Shown: positions 37,940 to 47,481 of the stretch, piece by piece | How the letters are laid out: each line of letters opens with the position of its first letter | How positions within the stretch are numbered: the first letter of the stretch is position 1 | Assembly (NCBI RefSeq): GCF_005144415.1 | Contig: NZ_SWJE01000007.1 | Coordinates: forward strand, 124,001-188,000 | Origin: Trinickia terrae | Lineage (GTDB): Bacteria; Pseudomonadota; Gammaproteobacteria; Burkholderiales; Burkholderiaceae | Direction: 5' to 3' | DNA: 64,000 nt | The notes under the pieces: model-generated | Databases searched by the model: none | The model's input: the letters and a program-made list of their open reading frames with translations, nothing else | What the model was told of the DNA's origin: nothing | Translations under genes and position numbers: made by a program

Positions 37940-37959
37940 AAGGTGAGGGAATTCGGGAG
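37940..37959 (+). repeat. Solitary iteron copy 30 kb from the origin array
   Basis: AAGGTGAGGGAATTCGGGAG matches the iteron consensus (AAGGTGAGNNTTTTCGGGAG) in 17 of the 18 fixed positions and is closest to the copy at 3705-3724. It lies in the pepE promoter region, between pepE and the hpnH terminator. No other copy was noticed outside the origin region. Confidence 0.75.
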
Positions 37960-38004
37960 CCGCGCGGTCGATTGTTGGAGTCGCTTTTTAGAGCGGCGCG
38001 GGCA

Positions 38005-38038
38005 TGAAAAAAGGCGCAACAGTATGACCCGTTGCGCC
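38005..38038 (-). terminator. Rho-independent terminator of the ispH-hpnH operon
   Basis: On the minus strand GGCGCAAC (38031-38038) and GTTGCGCC (38013-38020) form an 8-bp stem with a 10-base loop, followed by TTTTTT. It lies 39 bp after the hpnH stop. Confidence 0.88.
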
Positions 38039-38076
38039 CTCTCATTCACCACGCACGCAGCGTGCGTTTCATTGGC

Positions 38077-39228
38077 TCAATGCGCCGCGACCGCCTGCGT
38101 CTTCTTCGCGCCCTTCGCACGCCCGATTTCCTCGAGCTTGATCTCGACGTGACGCGAGAACACGTATTCAGCCGGACGCTGCTTGTCGAGCGGGATGTCC
38201 TTGGTGAACGCGCCTTCTGTCTTCGGGCCGCGCATAGCCACACCAAGCGCCTTCAGCGGATGCGCGACGGTATCCATCACCGCCGTCGCCTCGAAGCCGC
38301 AGTGGACCATGCAGTCCGCGCACTTCTCGTAGTTGCCGGTGCCGTACTTGTCCCAGTCGGTGGTTTCCATCAGTTCCTTGAAGGTCTTCACGTAGCCTTC
38401 GCCGACCAGATAACACGGCTTCTGCCAGCCGAACACCGTGCGCGCCGGGTTGCCCCACGGCGTGCATTCGTAGGTCTGGTTGCCCGCGAGGAAGTCGAGG
38501 AACAGGCCCGACTGGCTGAACGACCAGTTCTTGCCGTTGTTGCCGCGCTTGAAGATCTCGCGGAACAGTTGCTTGGTCTTGTCGCGGTTCAGGAAGTGCT
38601 GCTGATCGGGCGCGCGCTCGTACGCATAGCCCGGCGATACCGTGATGCCGTCGACGCCGATCGGCTTCAACGTATCGAAGAACGCCGCGACGCGCTCGGG
38701 CACGGCGTCGTTGAACAGCGTGCAGTTGATGTTGACGCGGAAGCCGCGGCGCTTCGCTTCGCGGATCGCGGCGACAGCCTTGTCGTAGACGCCTTCCTGC
38801 GAAACCGAGTGATCGTGCATCTGCTGGTCGCCGTCGAGGTGCACCGACCAGACGAAGTACGGGCTCGGCTCGTAGTCGTCCATCTTCTTTTCCATCAGGA
38901 GCGCGTTCGTGCAGAGGTAGACGAACTTCTTGCGCTTGATGATGCCCTTGACGATCTCCGGCATTTCCTTGTGCAGGAGCGGCTCGCCGCCGGCGATCGA
39001 GACGACCGGCGCGCCGCACTCGTCGACCGCGCCGAGGCACTCTTCGAGCGACAGGCGCTGGTTCAGGATGGGATCGGGATAGTCGATCTTGCCGCAGCCA
39101 TTGCAGGCGAGGTTGCAGCGGAACAGCGGCTCGAGCATCAGCGCGAGCGGGTAGCGTTTGTTGCCGGAAAAATGCTGGCGGAAGATGTAGGAGCCAACAC
39201 GGACTTTTTGTAGCAGCGGAATAGACAA
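38077..39228 (-). CDS. hpnH: Adenosyl-hopene transferase HpnH (radical SAM)
   Basis: A 383-residue radical SAM enzyme that adds the 5'-deoxyadenosyl group of SAM to diploptene, the first step of C35 hopanoid side-chain synthesis. The [4Fe-4S] cysteines are Cys38, Cys42 and Cys45 in FRCNLACNGCGK. SIAGGEPLLHKEMPEIVKGI is the SAM-binding loop. A C-terminal Cys cluster (CADCMVHCGFEA) is typical of the HpnH group. The product is processed by HpnG encoded in the other operon. It lies 11 bp downstream of ispH on the same strand. Confidence 0.96.
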   Translation of the reverse strand: MSIPLLQKVRVGSYIFRQHFSGNKRYPLALMLEPLFRCNLACNGCGKIDYPDPILNQRLSLEECLGAVDECGAPVVSIAGGEPLLHKEMPEIVKGIIKRKKFVYLCTNALLMEKKMDDYEPSPYFVWSVHLDGDQQMHDHSVSQEGVYDKAVAAIREAKRRGFRVNINCTLFNDAVPERVAAFFDTLKPIGVDGITVSPGYAYERAPDQQHFLNRDKTKQLFREIFKRGNNGKNWSFSQSGLFLDFLAGNQTYECTPWGNPARTVFGWQKPCYLVGEGYVKTFKELMETTDWDKYGTGNYEKCADCMVHCGFEATAVMDTVAHPLKALGVAMRGPKTEGAFTKDIPLDKQRPAEYVFSRHVEIKLEEIGRAKGAKKTQAVAAH

Positions 39229-39239
39229 GGTTGAGCTCC

Positions 39240-40184
39240 TTAGGCTTCGCGCGCGACGGCTGGCTCGGCCAGCTTAGACGGCAGCTTGAATTCGACTTTT
39301 TCTTCACGGCCCGCCATCGTCGTGACATCGACGGGGCCCAATGCGCGCAGCGCATCGATCACGTGTTCGACCATTTCTTCCGGCGCCGACGCGCCTGCCG
39401 TGAGGCCGACGGTCTGCGCATTCGCGAACCATTCGGACTTCACTTCCGAGCCGTCCGCGACGAGGTAGCTCGGCACGCCGCTTTCGGTGCCGATCTCGCG
39501 CAAGCGGTTCGAGTTCGAGCTGTTGGTCGCGCCGACCACGAGCAGCACGTCGACCTGCTTCGAGAGCTCGCGCACCGCTGCCTGGCGGTTTTGCGTCGCG
39601 TAGCAGATGTCGCGCGTATCCGGGCCGACGATGTCGGTGAAGCGGCGCATCAGCGCTTCGATGATGCCGCGCGTGTCGTCGACGGAGAGCGTCGTCTGCG
39701 TGACGTAGGCGAGCGGCGTGTCGTTCGCCAGCGGCAGGGTCGCGACTTCCGCCTCGCTCTGCACGAGCAGGACCTTGCCCGGAATCTGGCCGATCGTGCC
39801 TTCGACTTCCGGGTGGCCCGCGTGGCCGATCAGGATCAGCGTGCGGCCGGCGGCCACATACTGGCGCCCTTGCACGTGCACTTTCGTCACGAGCGGGCAG
39901 GTGGCGTCGAGCACGTCGAGGCCGCGTTGCTCGGCATCGCGCTCGACGCTCTGCGCCACGCCGTGCGCGCTGAAAATCGCCACGGCGCCATGCGGCACTT
40001 CGTCGAGCTCCTCGACAAAGCGCGCGCCTTTGCTGCGCAGGTTTTCGACGACATGCCGATTGTGAACAATTTCATGGCGCACATAGACGGGTGCGCCGTG
40101 TCGTTGCAGCGCGCGATCCACGATCTCAATCGCGCGGACGACCCCCGCACAAAAGCCGCGGGGCTGAGCAAGGATGACTCGCAT
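39240..40184 (-). CDS. ispH: 4-hydroxy-3-methylbut-2-enyl diphosphate reductase
   Basis: A 314-residue iron-sulfur enzyme catalysing the last step of the MEP isoprenoid pathway, giving isopentenyl and dimethylallyl diphosphate. The three cluster cysteines are Cys12 (RGFCAGV), Cys96 (DATCPLV) and Cys194 ([11 protein letters not shown]); substrate residues are in [19 protein letters not shown] and NSSNSNRL. Its position upstream of hpnH and divergent from hpnC suggests a second, hopanoid-dedicated copy that supplies precursors; whether another ispH exists elsewhere cannot be seen here. Confidence 0.96.
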   Translation of the reverse strand: MRVILAQPRGFCAGVVRAIEIVDRALQRHGAPVYVRHEIVHNRHVVENLRSKGARFVEELDEVPHGAVAIFSAHGVAQSVERDAEQRGLDVLDATCPLVTKVHVQGRQYVAAGRTLILIGHAGHPEVEGTIGQIPGKVLLVQSEAEVATLPLANDTPLAYVTQTTLSVDDTRGIIEALMRRFTDIVGPDTRDICYATQNRQAAVRELSKQVDVLLVVGATNSSNSNRLREIGTESGVPSYLVADGSEVKSEWFANAQTVGLTAGASAPEEMVEHVIDALRALGPVDVTTMAGREEKVEFKLPSKLAEPAVAREA

Positions 40185-40447
40185 ATGTTTGGGAACTCCG
40201 ACTGACGCGGGGTCTCGAACAAGCCGGTCATGACTTCGTCGCCCCGAATCCAGGTATTAGAAAGCGGGCGCAATCCCGGCAAAACCGAATTCAAAACGCG
40301 CATTCTACCGCTATCGAGTCCGGCGCGCTTTAATGGGGCCGTCGCACATTTTGAAAGCAGTCGTTCCCAGGGGGCCGAGGCATGCCGGAACCCAGTAAAC
40401 TACTGGGCCGCAGGCGAATCTTTCGCTTGCATTACGTAATTTGCAGC

Positions 40448-41314
40448 ATGGAAGTCGAACACTACGAAACCTTACCGGTCGAGAGGATTTTGTTGCCCAA
40501 GGCGCTGCGCGCGCCGGTCGGACTGATCCATCACTTTGTGCGCACCGCCGCCGAGATTGCCGAGAACGACGATTTCAGCCACGCCTGCCGACGTGCCCGG
40601 CTTGCCGACTTCCGGGCCGGGCTCGACGCCGCCCTGAACGGCCGCACGGCCCCCGTCCACCCGCTCCTGTTCGACAAACTGGCTGCCGCGGCCTCGCAGC
40701 ACGGCTTGCCGTTCGAGCCGTTCTACGACCTCGTGTCGGCCTTCGACCAGGACATCGACACCACCCGTTACGACAACCACGCCGCGCTCGTCGACTACTG
40801 CCGCCTTGCGGTGCATCCGATCGGGCGCCTGCTGCTGCATCTGATTGGCGCCGCCAATCCGGAAAATATTGCCGATTCCGACGCGATCTGCACGTCGCTG
40901 CAATTGATCAACTTCTGCCAGGATGTCGCGCTCGACTGGCGCAAAGGGCATGTCTACCTGCCGCTTGCCGATATCGCGCGATTTTCCGTGACCGAGGCGC
41001 AAATCGCCAATGGCGTTTGCGACGACGCCTGGCGGGCGCTGATGGCGCATCAGCTTGCCTGCGCCCGTGCGTTGATGGTGCGCGGCGCGCCGCTCGCGCG
41101 GCGTCTGCCGGGGCGTTTCGGCCTCGAGCTGTGCAGCGTCGTGCAAGGCGGCCTGCGCGTTATCGAGCGCATCGAGCAGGCCGATTACGACGTGTTTCAC
41201 CATCGACCCGTGCTGGATACGCTCGATTGGTGCATCATCGCGGCGCGCACGGCGAAAATGCGTCTCTTCGGGAGCGTCGGCGTGAGCGCACTATCGTTTG
41301 AGGGTCACGCATGA
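40448..41314 (+). CDS. hpnC: Hydroxysqualene synthase HpnC
   Basis: A 288-residue member of the squalene/phytoene synthase family. It converts presqualene diphosphate made by HpnD into hydroxysqualene. Recognisable parts are LPKALRAPVGLIHHFVRTAA near the N-terminus, VDYCRLAVHPIGRLLLHLIG (about residue 115) and INFCQDVALDWRKGHVYLPL (about 155-175). The classical first Asp motif is degenerate (TAAEIAENDD), as usual in HpnC. The frame opens at 40382, but the ATG at 40448 is the conserved start. Its stop overlaps the hpnB start (ATGA). Confidence 0.93.
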   Translation: MEVEHYETLPVERILLPKALRAPVGLIHHFVRTAAEIAENDDFSHACRRARLADFRAGLDAALNGRTAPVHPLLFDKLAAAASQHGLPFEPFYDLVSAFDQDIDTTRYDNHAALVDYCRLAVHPIGRLLLHLIGAANPENIADSDAICTSLQLINFCQDVALDWRKGHVYLPLADIARFSVTEAQIANGVCDDAWRALMAHQLACARALMVRGAPLARRLPGRFGLELCSVVQGGLRVIERIEQADYDVFHHRPVLDTLDWCIIAARTAKMRLFGSVGVSALSFEGHA

Positions 41315-42486
41315 TCGCAATTCTGTTGTTTCTGCTGTCCGCCCTATCGCTTCTGATCTGGTGTGTGCTGCTGTTTGCCCGCGGCGGCTTCTGGCGTGCG
41401 CGTCCGGCGCCGCCGCTCGCCATCGGCGCGCGCGAGTCGTGGCCTGCCGTGGCTGCCGTCGTGCCGGCCCGCAACGAGGCCGACGTGATCGGCAAGGCCG
41501 TCGCGACATTGATCGCGCAGGATTATCCGGGCGCGTTCCATGTGATCGTCGTCGACGACCATAGCACCGACGGCACCGCTGAAGCCGCGCGCGCCGCGGC
41601 ACTGTCGCTGCAAAGGCCGGAGCGCCTGACGGTGCTCACCGCGAAGCCATTGCCCGCGGGCTGGTCCGGCAAGGTTTGGGCGCAGTCGCAGGGTATCGAG
41701 GCGGTGAAGTCGCTCGGGCTGCCCGCCGACTACCTGCTGCTCACCGACGCCGACATCGGCCATCCCCCCGACGCCGTCGCGCAACTCGTTGCGCGCGCAA
41801 CGGAAGAGAAGCGCGACCTGGTCTCGCTGATGGTGCGGCTGCGCTGCGATTCGTTATGGGAAAAGGCGCTGATTCCCGCGTTCGTGTTTTTCTTCGCGAA
41901 GCTCTACCCATTCTCGTGGGTCAACAATCCGCGCAACAAGACCGCCGCTGCCGCGGGCGGCTGCATGCTCGTGAGGCGCGCGGCGCTCGAGGAAGCCGGC
42001 GGGATCGAATCGATCCGCGGCGAATTGATCGACGATTGCAGCCTCGCGAATCGCATCAAGCATCGCGGCGAGGGGCGTCACCCGATCCGGCTCGATGTCG
42101 CTGCGCAGAGCGTGTCGCTGCGTCCGTATGACAACTGGCGCGAGATCTGGAACATGATTGCGCGCACTGCGTTCACGCAGCTGCGCTACTCGCCGTGGCT
42201 GCTTGCCGGGACGCTGATCGGCATGACGCTGATCTATCTGGTGCCGCCCGTCGTCGCGCTTGCGCTTGGTCCGTATGGCTGGCCGGCGTGGCTCGCGTGG
42301 GCCGCGATGTGCTGCGCGTATGCGCCGATGCTGCGCTACTACAAACGCTCGCCGCTATGGGCGCCGGCGTTGCCGCTCGTGGCGCTGTTCTATGTCGGGG
42401 CGACGGTGGCGTCCGCCGTGCGCTATTGGCGCGGCAAGGGCGGGCAGTGGAAGGCGCGCGTGCAGGCGCCGGTGCAGGAGCGGTAG
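41311..42486 (+). CDS. hpnB: Hopanoid-associated glycosyltransferase HpnB
   Basis: A 391-residue family-2 glycosyltransferase. A membrane helix at residues 1-24 is followed by the GT-A domain: AAVVPARNEADVIGKAVATL, VDDHSTDGTAEAA, the DxD-like LLTDADIGHPP, and the acceptor region RGELIDDCSLANRIKHRG. Three membrane helices lie at about 290-375. It is assigned by family and by its overlap with hpnC; the sugar and acceptor are unknown. A perfect terminator follows. Confidence 0.92.
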   Translation: MIAILLFLLSALSLLIWCVLLFARGGFWRARPAPPLAIGARESWPAVAAVVPARNEADVIGKAVATLIAQDYPGAFHVIVVDDHSTDGTAEAARAAALSLQRPERLTVLTAKPLPAGWSGKVWAQSQGIEAVKSLGLPADYLLLTDADIGHPPDAVAQLVARATEEKRDLVSLMVRLRCDSLWEKALIPAFVFFFAKLYPFSWVNNPRNKTAAAAGGCMLVRRAALEEAGGIESIRGELIDDCSLANRIKHRGEGRHPIRLDVAAQSVSLRPYDNWREIWNMIARTAFTQLRYSPWLLAGTLIGMTLIYLVPPVVALALGPYGWPAWLAWAAMCCAYAPMLRYYKRSPLWAPALPLVALFYVGATVASAVRYWRGKGGQWKARVQAPVQER

Positions 42487-42516
42487 GTTCGATTCGCTGC
42501 TCGTTGCTCGCGAACG

Positions 42517-42542
42517 GCCGCGCCTGGAGCGCGGCTTTTTTT
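42517..42542 (+). terminator. Rho-independent terminator after hpnB
   Basis: GCCGCGC (42517-42523), a 5-base loop and GCGCGGC (42529-42535) are followed by seven T. It ends the hpnC-hpnB transcript just before the convergent unknown gene. Confidence 0.92.
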
Positions 42543-42548
42543 ACATCG

Positions 42549-43082
42549 TCAACGCTGCGTCAGCATCATGTAGAGCTGGATCGCCATGTCCGGCGAGAAC
42601 GTGAACGGCACCCAGCCGTGGCCCGTATGGCGCAGGACCAGCAGGCGATCGCCGTTCGATTGCTTTTGCACAGCCATCACCGGGTTCTTCGTCGATACGA
42701 AACGCCAGCCGGGGGGCAGGGCCATCGGCGGTTCCGGGAGCATCGACGCACGCGCGTTCGCCAGCTCTTCGATCAGCTGCGTCACCTGGTCGGGATGCAG
42801 CGACACCGACTTCCCGCCGACCGTCAGCACGATTTCGTTTTGCGTCGGGCGCGCGACGTGCAGAGTGGGCTTTTCGTCGACGCTCTCCGCTGCGGGCTCG
42901 ACGGCGTTCGCCGCATGCGCATCGGCTGCGTCCGGCGCGGCTGAATCGGCGGGCGTTTCAGCGGAAGCGGCCGAGGCTTGCGGCGCTTCCTGCGCCGCTT
43001 GTTGAGCGAGGGCGGATTGAATGAGCTGGGTGAGCTGATCGACACCCGTTTCGAGCGCGCCGATCTGTTCTTGGAGGTTCAT
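42549..43082 (-). CDS. Hypothetical protein in the hopanoid cluster
   Basis: A 177-residue protein that I do not recognise. Residues 1-30 form a short helix (QEQIGALETGVDQLTQLIQS), residues 30-75 are an Ala/Pro/Glu-rich linker and residues about 78-177 look like a conserved domain (NEIVLTVGGKSVSLHPDQVT, then GWRFVSTKNPVMAVQKQSNG and MAIQLYMMLTQR). There is no signal peptide. It is convergent with hpnB and upstream of hpnA on the same strand with a 127-bp gap. A role linked to hopanoids is only suggested by position. Confidence 0.7.
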   Translation of the reverse strand: MNLQEQIGALETGVDQLTQLIQSALAQQAAQEAPQASAASAETPADSAAPDAADAHAANAVEPAAESVDEKPTLHVARPTQNEIVLTVGGKSVSLHPDQVTQLIEELANARASMLPEPPMALPPGWRFVSTKNPVMAVQKQSNGDRLLVLRHTGHGWVPFTFSPDMAIQLYMMLTQR

Positions 43083-43209
43083 GCGAGTCTTCTCTACGTA
43101 AGACTCGCGATTTTACTCGCTGCGCGCCGGCCTTGACCGTACCGGCGCGTTCACAGGTTGTAACAAATTGCTCGGCGCGCCGCGCGGTCGAGCTGATAGC
43201 CACGCCGCA

Positions 43210-44220
43210 TCACGCCTTCAGATACCCCGCCTGCCGGAACCAGTCGAGCGCATCGCTCAATCCCTCGCGATACGGCCGCGCGCGATAGCCGAGCTCGCGC
43301 TCCGCCTTCGCCGATGTGAAGTACATCTTGTTCTTCGCCATCTTGAGGCCGTCGACGGTCACGAACGGCTCGCGCTTGGTGATCTTCGCGACCGCCTCCG
43401 CGCCGAGCGCGAGCGGATAGAGCGGCCAGCGCGGCAGGCTGATCGTCGGCGCCTTGCGGCCCGTGAGCGCGGCGATGTCGGCGAGCATCTGCTGCAGCGG
43501 CAGATTTTCGCCGCCGAGGATGTAGCGCTCGCCGATGCGTCCATGATCGAGGGCGAGAAAGTGGCCCGCGGCGACATCGTCGACATGGACGAGGTTCAGC
43601 CCCGTATCGACGAACGCCGGGATCTTGCCGAGGGCGGCTTCGACGATGATGCGGCCGGTGGGCGTCGGACGCACGTCGCGCGGGCCGATCGGCGTCGACG
43701 GATTGACGATCACGGCGGGCAGGCGGTCGTTCGCGATCATGCGCTCGACCGCGCGCTCGGCGAGCACCTTGCTGCGCTTGTAGACGCCGATCGCCTGCTC
43801 GGCCGTGAGCGGCGCGGTTTCGTCGACCGAATGGCCGGCGCTGGTGACCTTGAGCGTCGCGACGCTGCTCGTATAGACGATGCGCTCGACGCCTTCCGCG
43901 AGCGCCGCGCGCATCGTCGCTTCGGTGCCTTCGAGGTTGGCGCGTTCGATCTCGGCGGGATCGGGCGCCCACAGGCGGTAGTCGGCGGCGACGTGAAAGA
44001 GATAGCGCACGCCGCGCAAGGCGGTGCGCATCGACGCTTCGTCGCGCATGTCGCCGACGGCGACTTCGGCATCGAGATCTTCGAGGTTCTTGCGCGGGCT
44101 CGTGGCGCGCACCAGCACGCGCACGGCGTAGCCTTTCTGTTGCGCGATGCGCGCGACGGCCGAGCCGACGAAGCCGGACGCGCCGGTAACGAGAACGAGG
44201 TCTCGTGTTTGATCTGCCAT
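43210..44220 (-). CDS. hpnA: Hopanoid-associated sugar epimerase HpnA
   Basis: A 336-residue extended short-chain dehydrogenase. The NAD-binding motif VTGASGFVGSAVARIAQQKG lies at residues about 11-30 and the active-site YxxxK is in GVYKRSKVLAE (about 150-160). HpnA proteins resemble dihydroflavonol reductases and accompany hopanoid clusters; they may modify the polar head group or the sugar used by HpnB. The ATG at 44220 has GAGGAACCC upstream; the open frame beyond it to 44316 lacks homology. It is the last cluster gene on this side. Confidence 0.93.
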   Translation of the reverse strand: MADQTRDLVLVTGASGFVGSAVARIAQQKGYAVRVLVRATSPRKNLEDLDAEVAVGDMRDEASMRTALRGVRYLFHVAADYRLWAPDPAEIERANLEGTEATMRAALAEGVERIVYTSSVATLKVTSAGHSVDETAPLTAEQAIGVYKRSKVLAERAVERMIANDRLPAVIVNPSTPIGPRDVRPTPTGRIIVEAALGKIPAFVDTGLNLVHVDDVAAGHFLALDHGRIGERYILGGENLPLQQMLADIAALTGRKAPTISLPRWPLYPLALGAEAVAKITKREPFVTVDGLKMAKNKMYFTSAKAERELGYRARPYREGLSDALDWFRQAGYLKA

Positions 44221-44328
44221 GGGTTCCTCAGTGGTGCGGCGGCGGGCGTGGTGCGCGACACACATGCGCTCGCCGGTCTGGACGTTGCGCGATTTTACTT
44301 GCCCCGAGGAACACAAGGGCGCGGCCGA

Positions 44329-47300
44329 TCAGCTGTACTCCACCGCCCCTTCATTGAAGTTGAGGATGAACGCATGCGCATCGGCGGCGACCATCGGCCG
44401 CGCGAAGCGGTATCCCTGCACGAAGTTGCAGCCGTGGCGGCGCAGGAACGCGAGCTGGTTGTCGGTCTCGACGCCTTCGGCCACGACCTTGAACCCGAGC
44501 GCCCGTCCGAGCGAGAGGATCGCGCGCGTGATCACCTCGTCCTCGCGATGCTCCCCGATGCCGCGCACGAACGACATGTCGAGCTTCAAGCGGTCGGCGT
44601 GGAAGGTGCGGATGTAGGAAAGGCTCGAATAGCCCGTGCCGAAATCGTCGATGGCGATATCCACGCCCGTCGCCCGGATCGCGCGCAGCATTTCGATCGA
44701 CCCGTACGCCATCAGCGCGCCCTCGGTGATCTCGACTTCGAGCAGCGACGGCGGCAAGCCGGCCCGCGTGAGCGCGCACTCCATCACGCGCAGGATGTCG
44801 GCGCGCGCGAACTGCCGCGGTGAGATGTTCACCGACATCCGCAGGCCCGGCAGCGTCGACTGCCACGCCTGCGCCTGGAAGCACGCCTGCTGCATCACCC
44901 ACTCGCCGATCGGCACGATCAGGCCGTTTTCCTCGGCGATCGGAATGAAGGTGGCGGGACTCACGGGGCCCAGTTCCGCATCGCGCCAGCGCAGCAGCGC
45001 CTCGACGCCCGTCACGCGATTCGTCAGAAGATCGACTTGCGGCTGGTAGTCGAGCCGGAACTCGCCGTTGGCGAGCGCCACGCGCATGCGGCGCGACAGC
45101 GCGAGGCGTTCGTCCGCGGCGCGGCCGAGCTCGGGCTCGTAGCGATGTACCGAATTGCGGCCGTTCGATTTGGAGCGGTACATCGCGAGGTCGGCGCGGC
45201 GCAGCAGCGTTTCGCCATCGCAGCCGTCGGACGGAAAGCTCGCGATGCCGATGCTCGCCTCGACGTAGAACTGGGTGCCGTCGATCCATATGGGGCGCGC
45301 GAACGCCTGCGAGACGCGCGCGAGGACTTCGGTCAGGCGGTCGGTGTGCGCCTCTTCGGCGATCACCAGCACGAACTCGTCGCCGCCGTAGCGCGCCACC
45401 GTGTCCGCGTCGCCGGCGCAGGCCCCGAGGCGTTGCGCGATGTTGCGCAGCAGGCGGTCGCCGATGCCGTGTCCGAGACTGTCGTTGACGTCCTTGAAAT
45501 GGTCGACGTCCATGAAGATCAGCGATACGCGAGTGCCGAGCTCGGCGCCGAGCCGGATCGCCTGGTCGAGCCGTTCGTTGAGCAGCGCGCGGTTCGGCAG
45601 CCCGGTGAGCGAATCGAAGTTCGCCTGGTGGTGCAGCATCTCGTGCGACTGCATGAGCTCGGTCACGTCGTTGACGACGCTGATGTGATGCGTGACCTGG
45701 CCATGCTCGTCGCGCACGGGGGCGATGTAGAGCTGGTTCCAGAACAGCGTGCCGTCGCGGCGGTAGTTGCGCACGAGCGTCGTCACGTCGCGCTCTTGCG
45801 CAAGAGCGCGACGGATCGCGTCGATGCCGGGCTGGTCGCGGTCGTCGCCTTGCAGGAAGCGGCAATCGGAGCCGATCACGTCGTCGATGCGGTAGCCGGT
45901 GATGCGCTCGAACGCGGGGTTCGCATATTCGATCAGATTGCCGTTCTTTGTGGCGCGCGTGATCAGCACCGCGTTGACGATTGCGTCGAGCGCGCGGCTG
46001 CGCAGGCGCAGCGCGAGTTCGGCGTCCTTGCGCTCGGTGATGTCTTCGTAGGTCGCGAGCAAGCCGATGACGTCGTCGCGCGCGTTCTTGAGCGGCACCT
46101 TGGTCTTGCGGAACCAGCGCCATGCGCCGCCTTGCGCGGGGGCGTACTCCTCGTAGCCGAGCAACGGCTTGCCGCTCGCGATCACTTCGCTGTCGCGCAT
46201 GCGTGCCGTCGACGCGAAGCTGTGCCACGGCAGGTCGTAGTCGGTGAGGCCGGCGATCTTCGAGGCGTCGGTGAGGCCGACGTCGTCCGCGAACGCGCGG
46301 TTGCAGCCGAGATATTGCGAGCGGGTGTCTTTCCAGAAGATGCGTTGCGGCACGCTGTCGATCACCGCTTCGAGCATTTGCTTCGATTGCTGGAGCGCTT
46401 CCTTGGCGAGCTCTTTTTCGGTGACGTCGACGGCGACGACAAAGCACGCGCGGCGATTGGCGTGATTGAGAAAGTGATAGGTCGGCTCGACGAAAAAGTG
46501 CGTACCGTCCTTTCTCATGTGACGGCGCACGCCGGACGAGCCCTTGACCATGCCGGTCTTCGCCGCGAGTTCCGTGAAGCGCGCGAGGAACTCGGCCGCT
46601 TCGTCGGCGGGCCGCAGCCTGGCGATGGCGAGGCCTTCGAATTCGTCGCGCGAATAGCCGTAAAGGCGCACCGCGGCTTCGTTGACCGCCGTCACCTTCC
46701 GCGTGCCGACGTCGTAGATCAGCATCGGCAGCGGGTGCTCTTCGAAGTACTCGCGAAAGCGCGCCTCGCCTTCTTCCGCGGCGATGCGCACGCGCGCGCG
46801 CTCGAGCGCAAGGCGATGGTTCGTGAGAAAGCCGTAGACGAGCAGCGCGAACGCCGCGGCAGCGGCGGCGGCGAACGCGACGCGCTCGGAGGCGAGGCGC
46901 CGCGCCGAAATGCTCGCACGGGCGCTGGTCGAGAGTTCGCGAGCGGGATCGAGCGATTCGACGCCGACTGCGAGGCGGTGCCGCGTTTCGTTGATCGTGC
47001 CGAGCGCCTGCCGCTGGATCGAGACAGTTTCGTTGTCGGTGCGCGCGGTGAGCTCCGTCTGGGCAAGCTCGCGCTGCCATTCGCTCGTGGTCCGGCGCAG
47101 CGCTTCGACGTCGCGCGAGCGTTGCGGGTCGTTGACGAAGGCGTCTTCGAGCTCGCCGAAGTAGTGCCGCGCGCGCTCGATGCGCGTCACGTTCCACGGA
47201 ACCGCGTGCGACGACGGGTTGTCGAGCAGCCGCAGAAAATCGGCATCCGCTTCCGTGTAGAGTGAATCGAGTCCTTCGACGTCGTCACGAACGTGCAGCA

Positions 47301-47481
47301 CCTGCGCGAGCTGCGCGTCGTCGACCTCGCGCGCGGCGAAAATCTGACTGGCGGAAAACGCGACCATGCCGACGGCAAGGGCGCACAAGCCGACGGTCAG
47401 AATGGTCGTGTTGTGTTCGTCGAACCAGCTTTTGATCTTGCGGATGCGATTGACACCTACCGCGTGGTCTTGTCCAGCCAC
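44329..47481 (-). CDS. Membrane GGDEF-EAL protein with three PAS domains, one LOV-like
   Basis: A 1050-residue cyclic di-GMP enzyme. Two membrane helices (about residues 28-48 and 200-218) flank a helical periplasmic region. Then come PAS domains at about 245-360, 375-485 and 495-615, a GGDEF domain (625-790, YGGDEF intact) and an EAL domain (800-1045; VEALLRW, EITEGAL, DDFGTGYSS, KLDMSF and VAEGVET all intact). The third PAS carries GSDCRFLQG with Cys540, the flavin-binding cysteine position of LOV photoreceptors, and NYRRDGTLFWN. Both catalytic domains look functional, with the EAL activity often dominant in such hybrids. Monocistronic. Confidence 0.93.
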   Translation of the reverse strand: MAGQDHAVGVNRIRKIKSWFDEHNTTILTVGLCALAVGMVAFSASQIFAAREVDDAQLAQVLHVRDDVEGLDSLYTEADADFLRLLDNPSSHAVPWNVTRIERARHYFGELEDAFVNDPQRSRDVEALRRTTSEWQRELAQTELTARTDNETVSIQRQALGTINETRHRLAVGVESLDPARELSTSARASISARRLASERVAFAAAAAAAFALLVYGFLTNHRLALERARVRIAAEEGEARFREYFEEHPLPMLIYDVGTRKVTAVNEAAVRLYGYSRDEFEGLAIARLRPADEAAEFLARFTELAAKTGMVKGSSGVRRHMRKDGTHFFVEPTYHFLNHANRRACFVVAVDVTEKELAKEALQQSKQMLEAVIDSVPQRIFWKDTRSQYLGCNRAFADDVGLTDASKIAGLTDYDLPWHSFASTARMRDSEVIASGKPLLGYEEYAPAQGGAWRWFRKTKVPLKNARDDVIGLLATYEDITERKDAELALRLRSRALDAIVNAVLITRATKNGNLIEYANPAFERITGYRIDDVIGSDCRFLQGDDRDQPGIDAIRRALAQERDVTTLVRNYRRDGTLFWNQLYIAPVRDEHGQVTHHISVVNDVTELMQSHEMLHHQANFDSLTGLPNRALLNERLDQAIRLGAELGTRVSLIFMDVDHFKDVNDSLGHGIGDRLLRNIAQRLGACAGDADTVARYGGDEFVLVIAEEAHTDRLTEVLARVSQAFARPIWIDGTQFYVEASIGIASFPSDGCDGETLLRRADLAMYRSKSNGRNSVHRYEPELGRAADERLALSRRMRVALANGEFRLDYQPQVDLLTNRVTGVEALLRWRDAELGPVSPATFIPIAEENGLIVPIGEWVMQQACFQAQAWQSTLPGLRMSVNISPRQFARADILRVMECALTRAGLPPSLLEVEITEGALMAYGSIEMLRAIRATGVDIAIDDFGTGYSSLSYIRTFHADRLKLDMSFVRGIGEHREDEVITRAILSLGRALGFKVVAEGVETDNQLAFLRRHGCNFVQGYRFARPMVAADAHAFILNFNEGAVEYS

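Noticed and set aside
45037-47265. Plus-strand 742-codon open frame
   Set aside because: Antisense shadow of the GGDEF-EAL gene; no protein family features.
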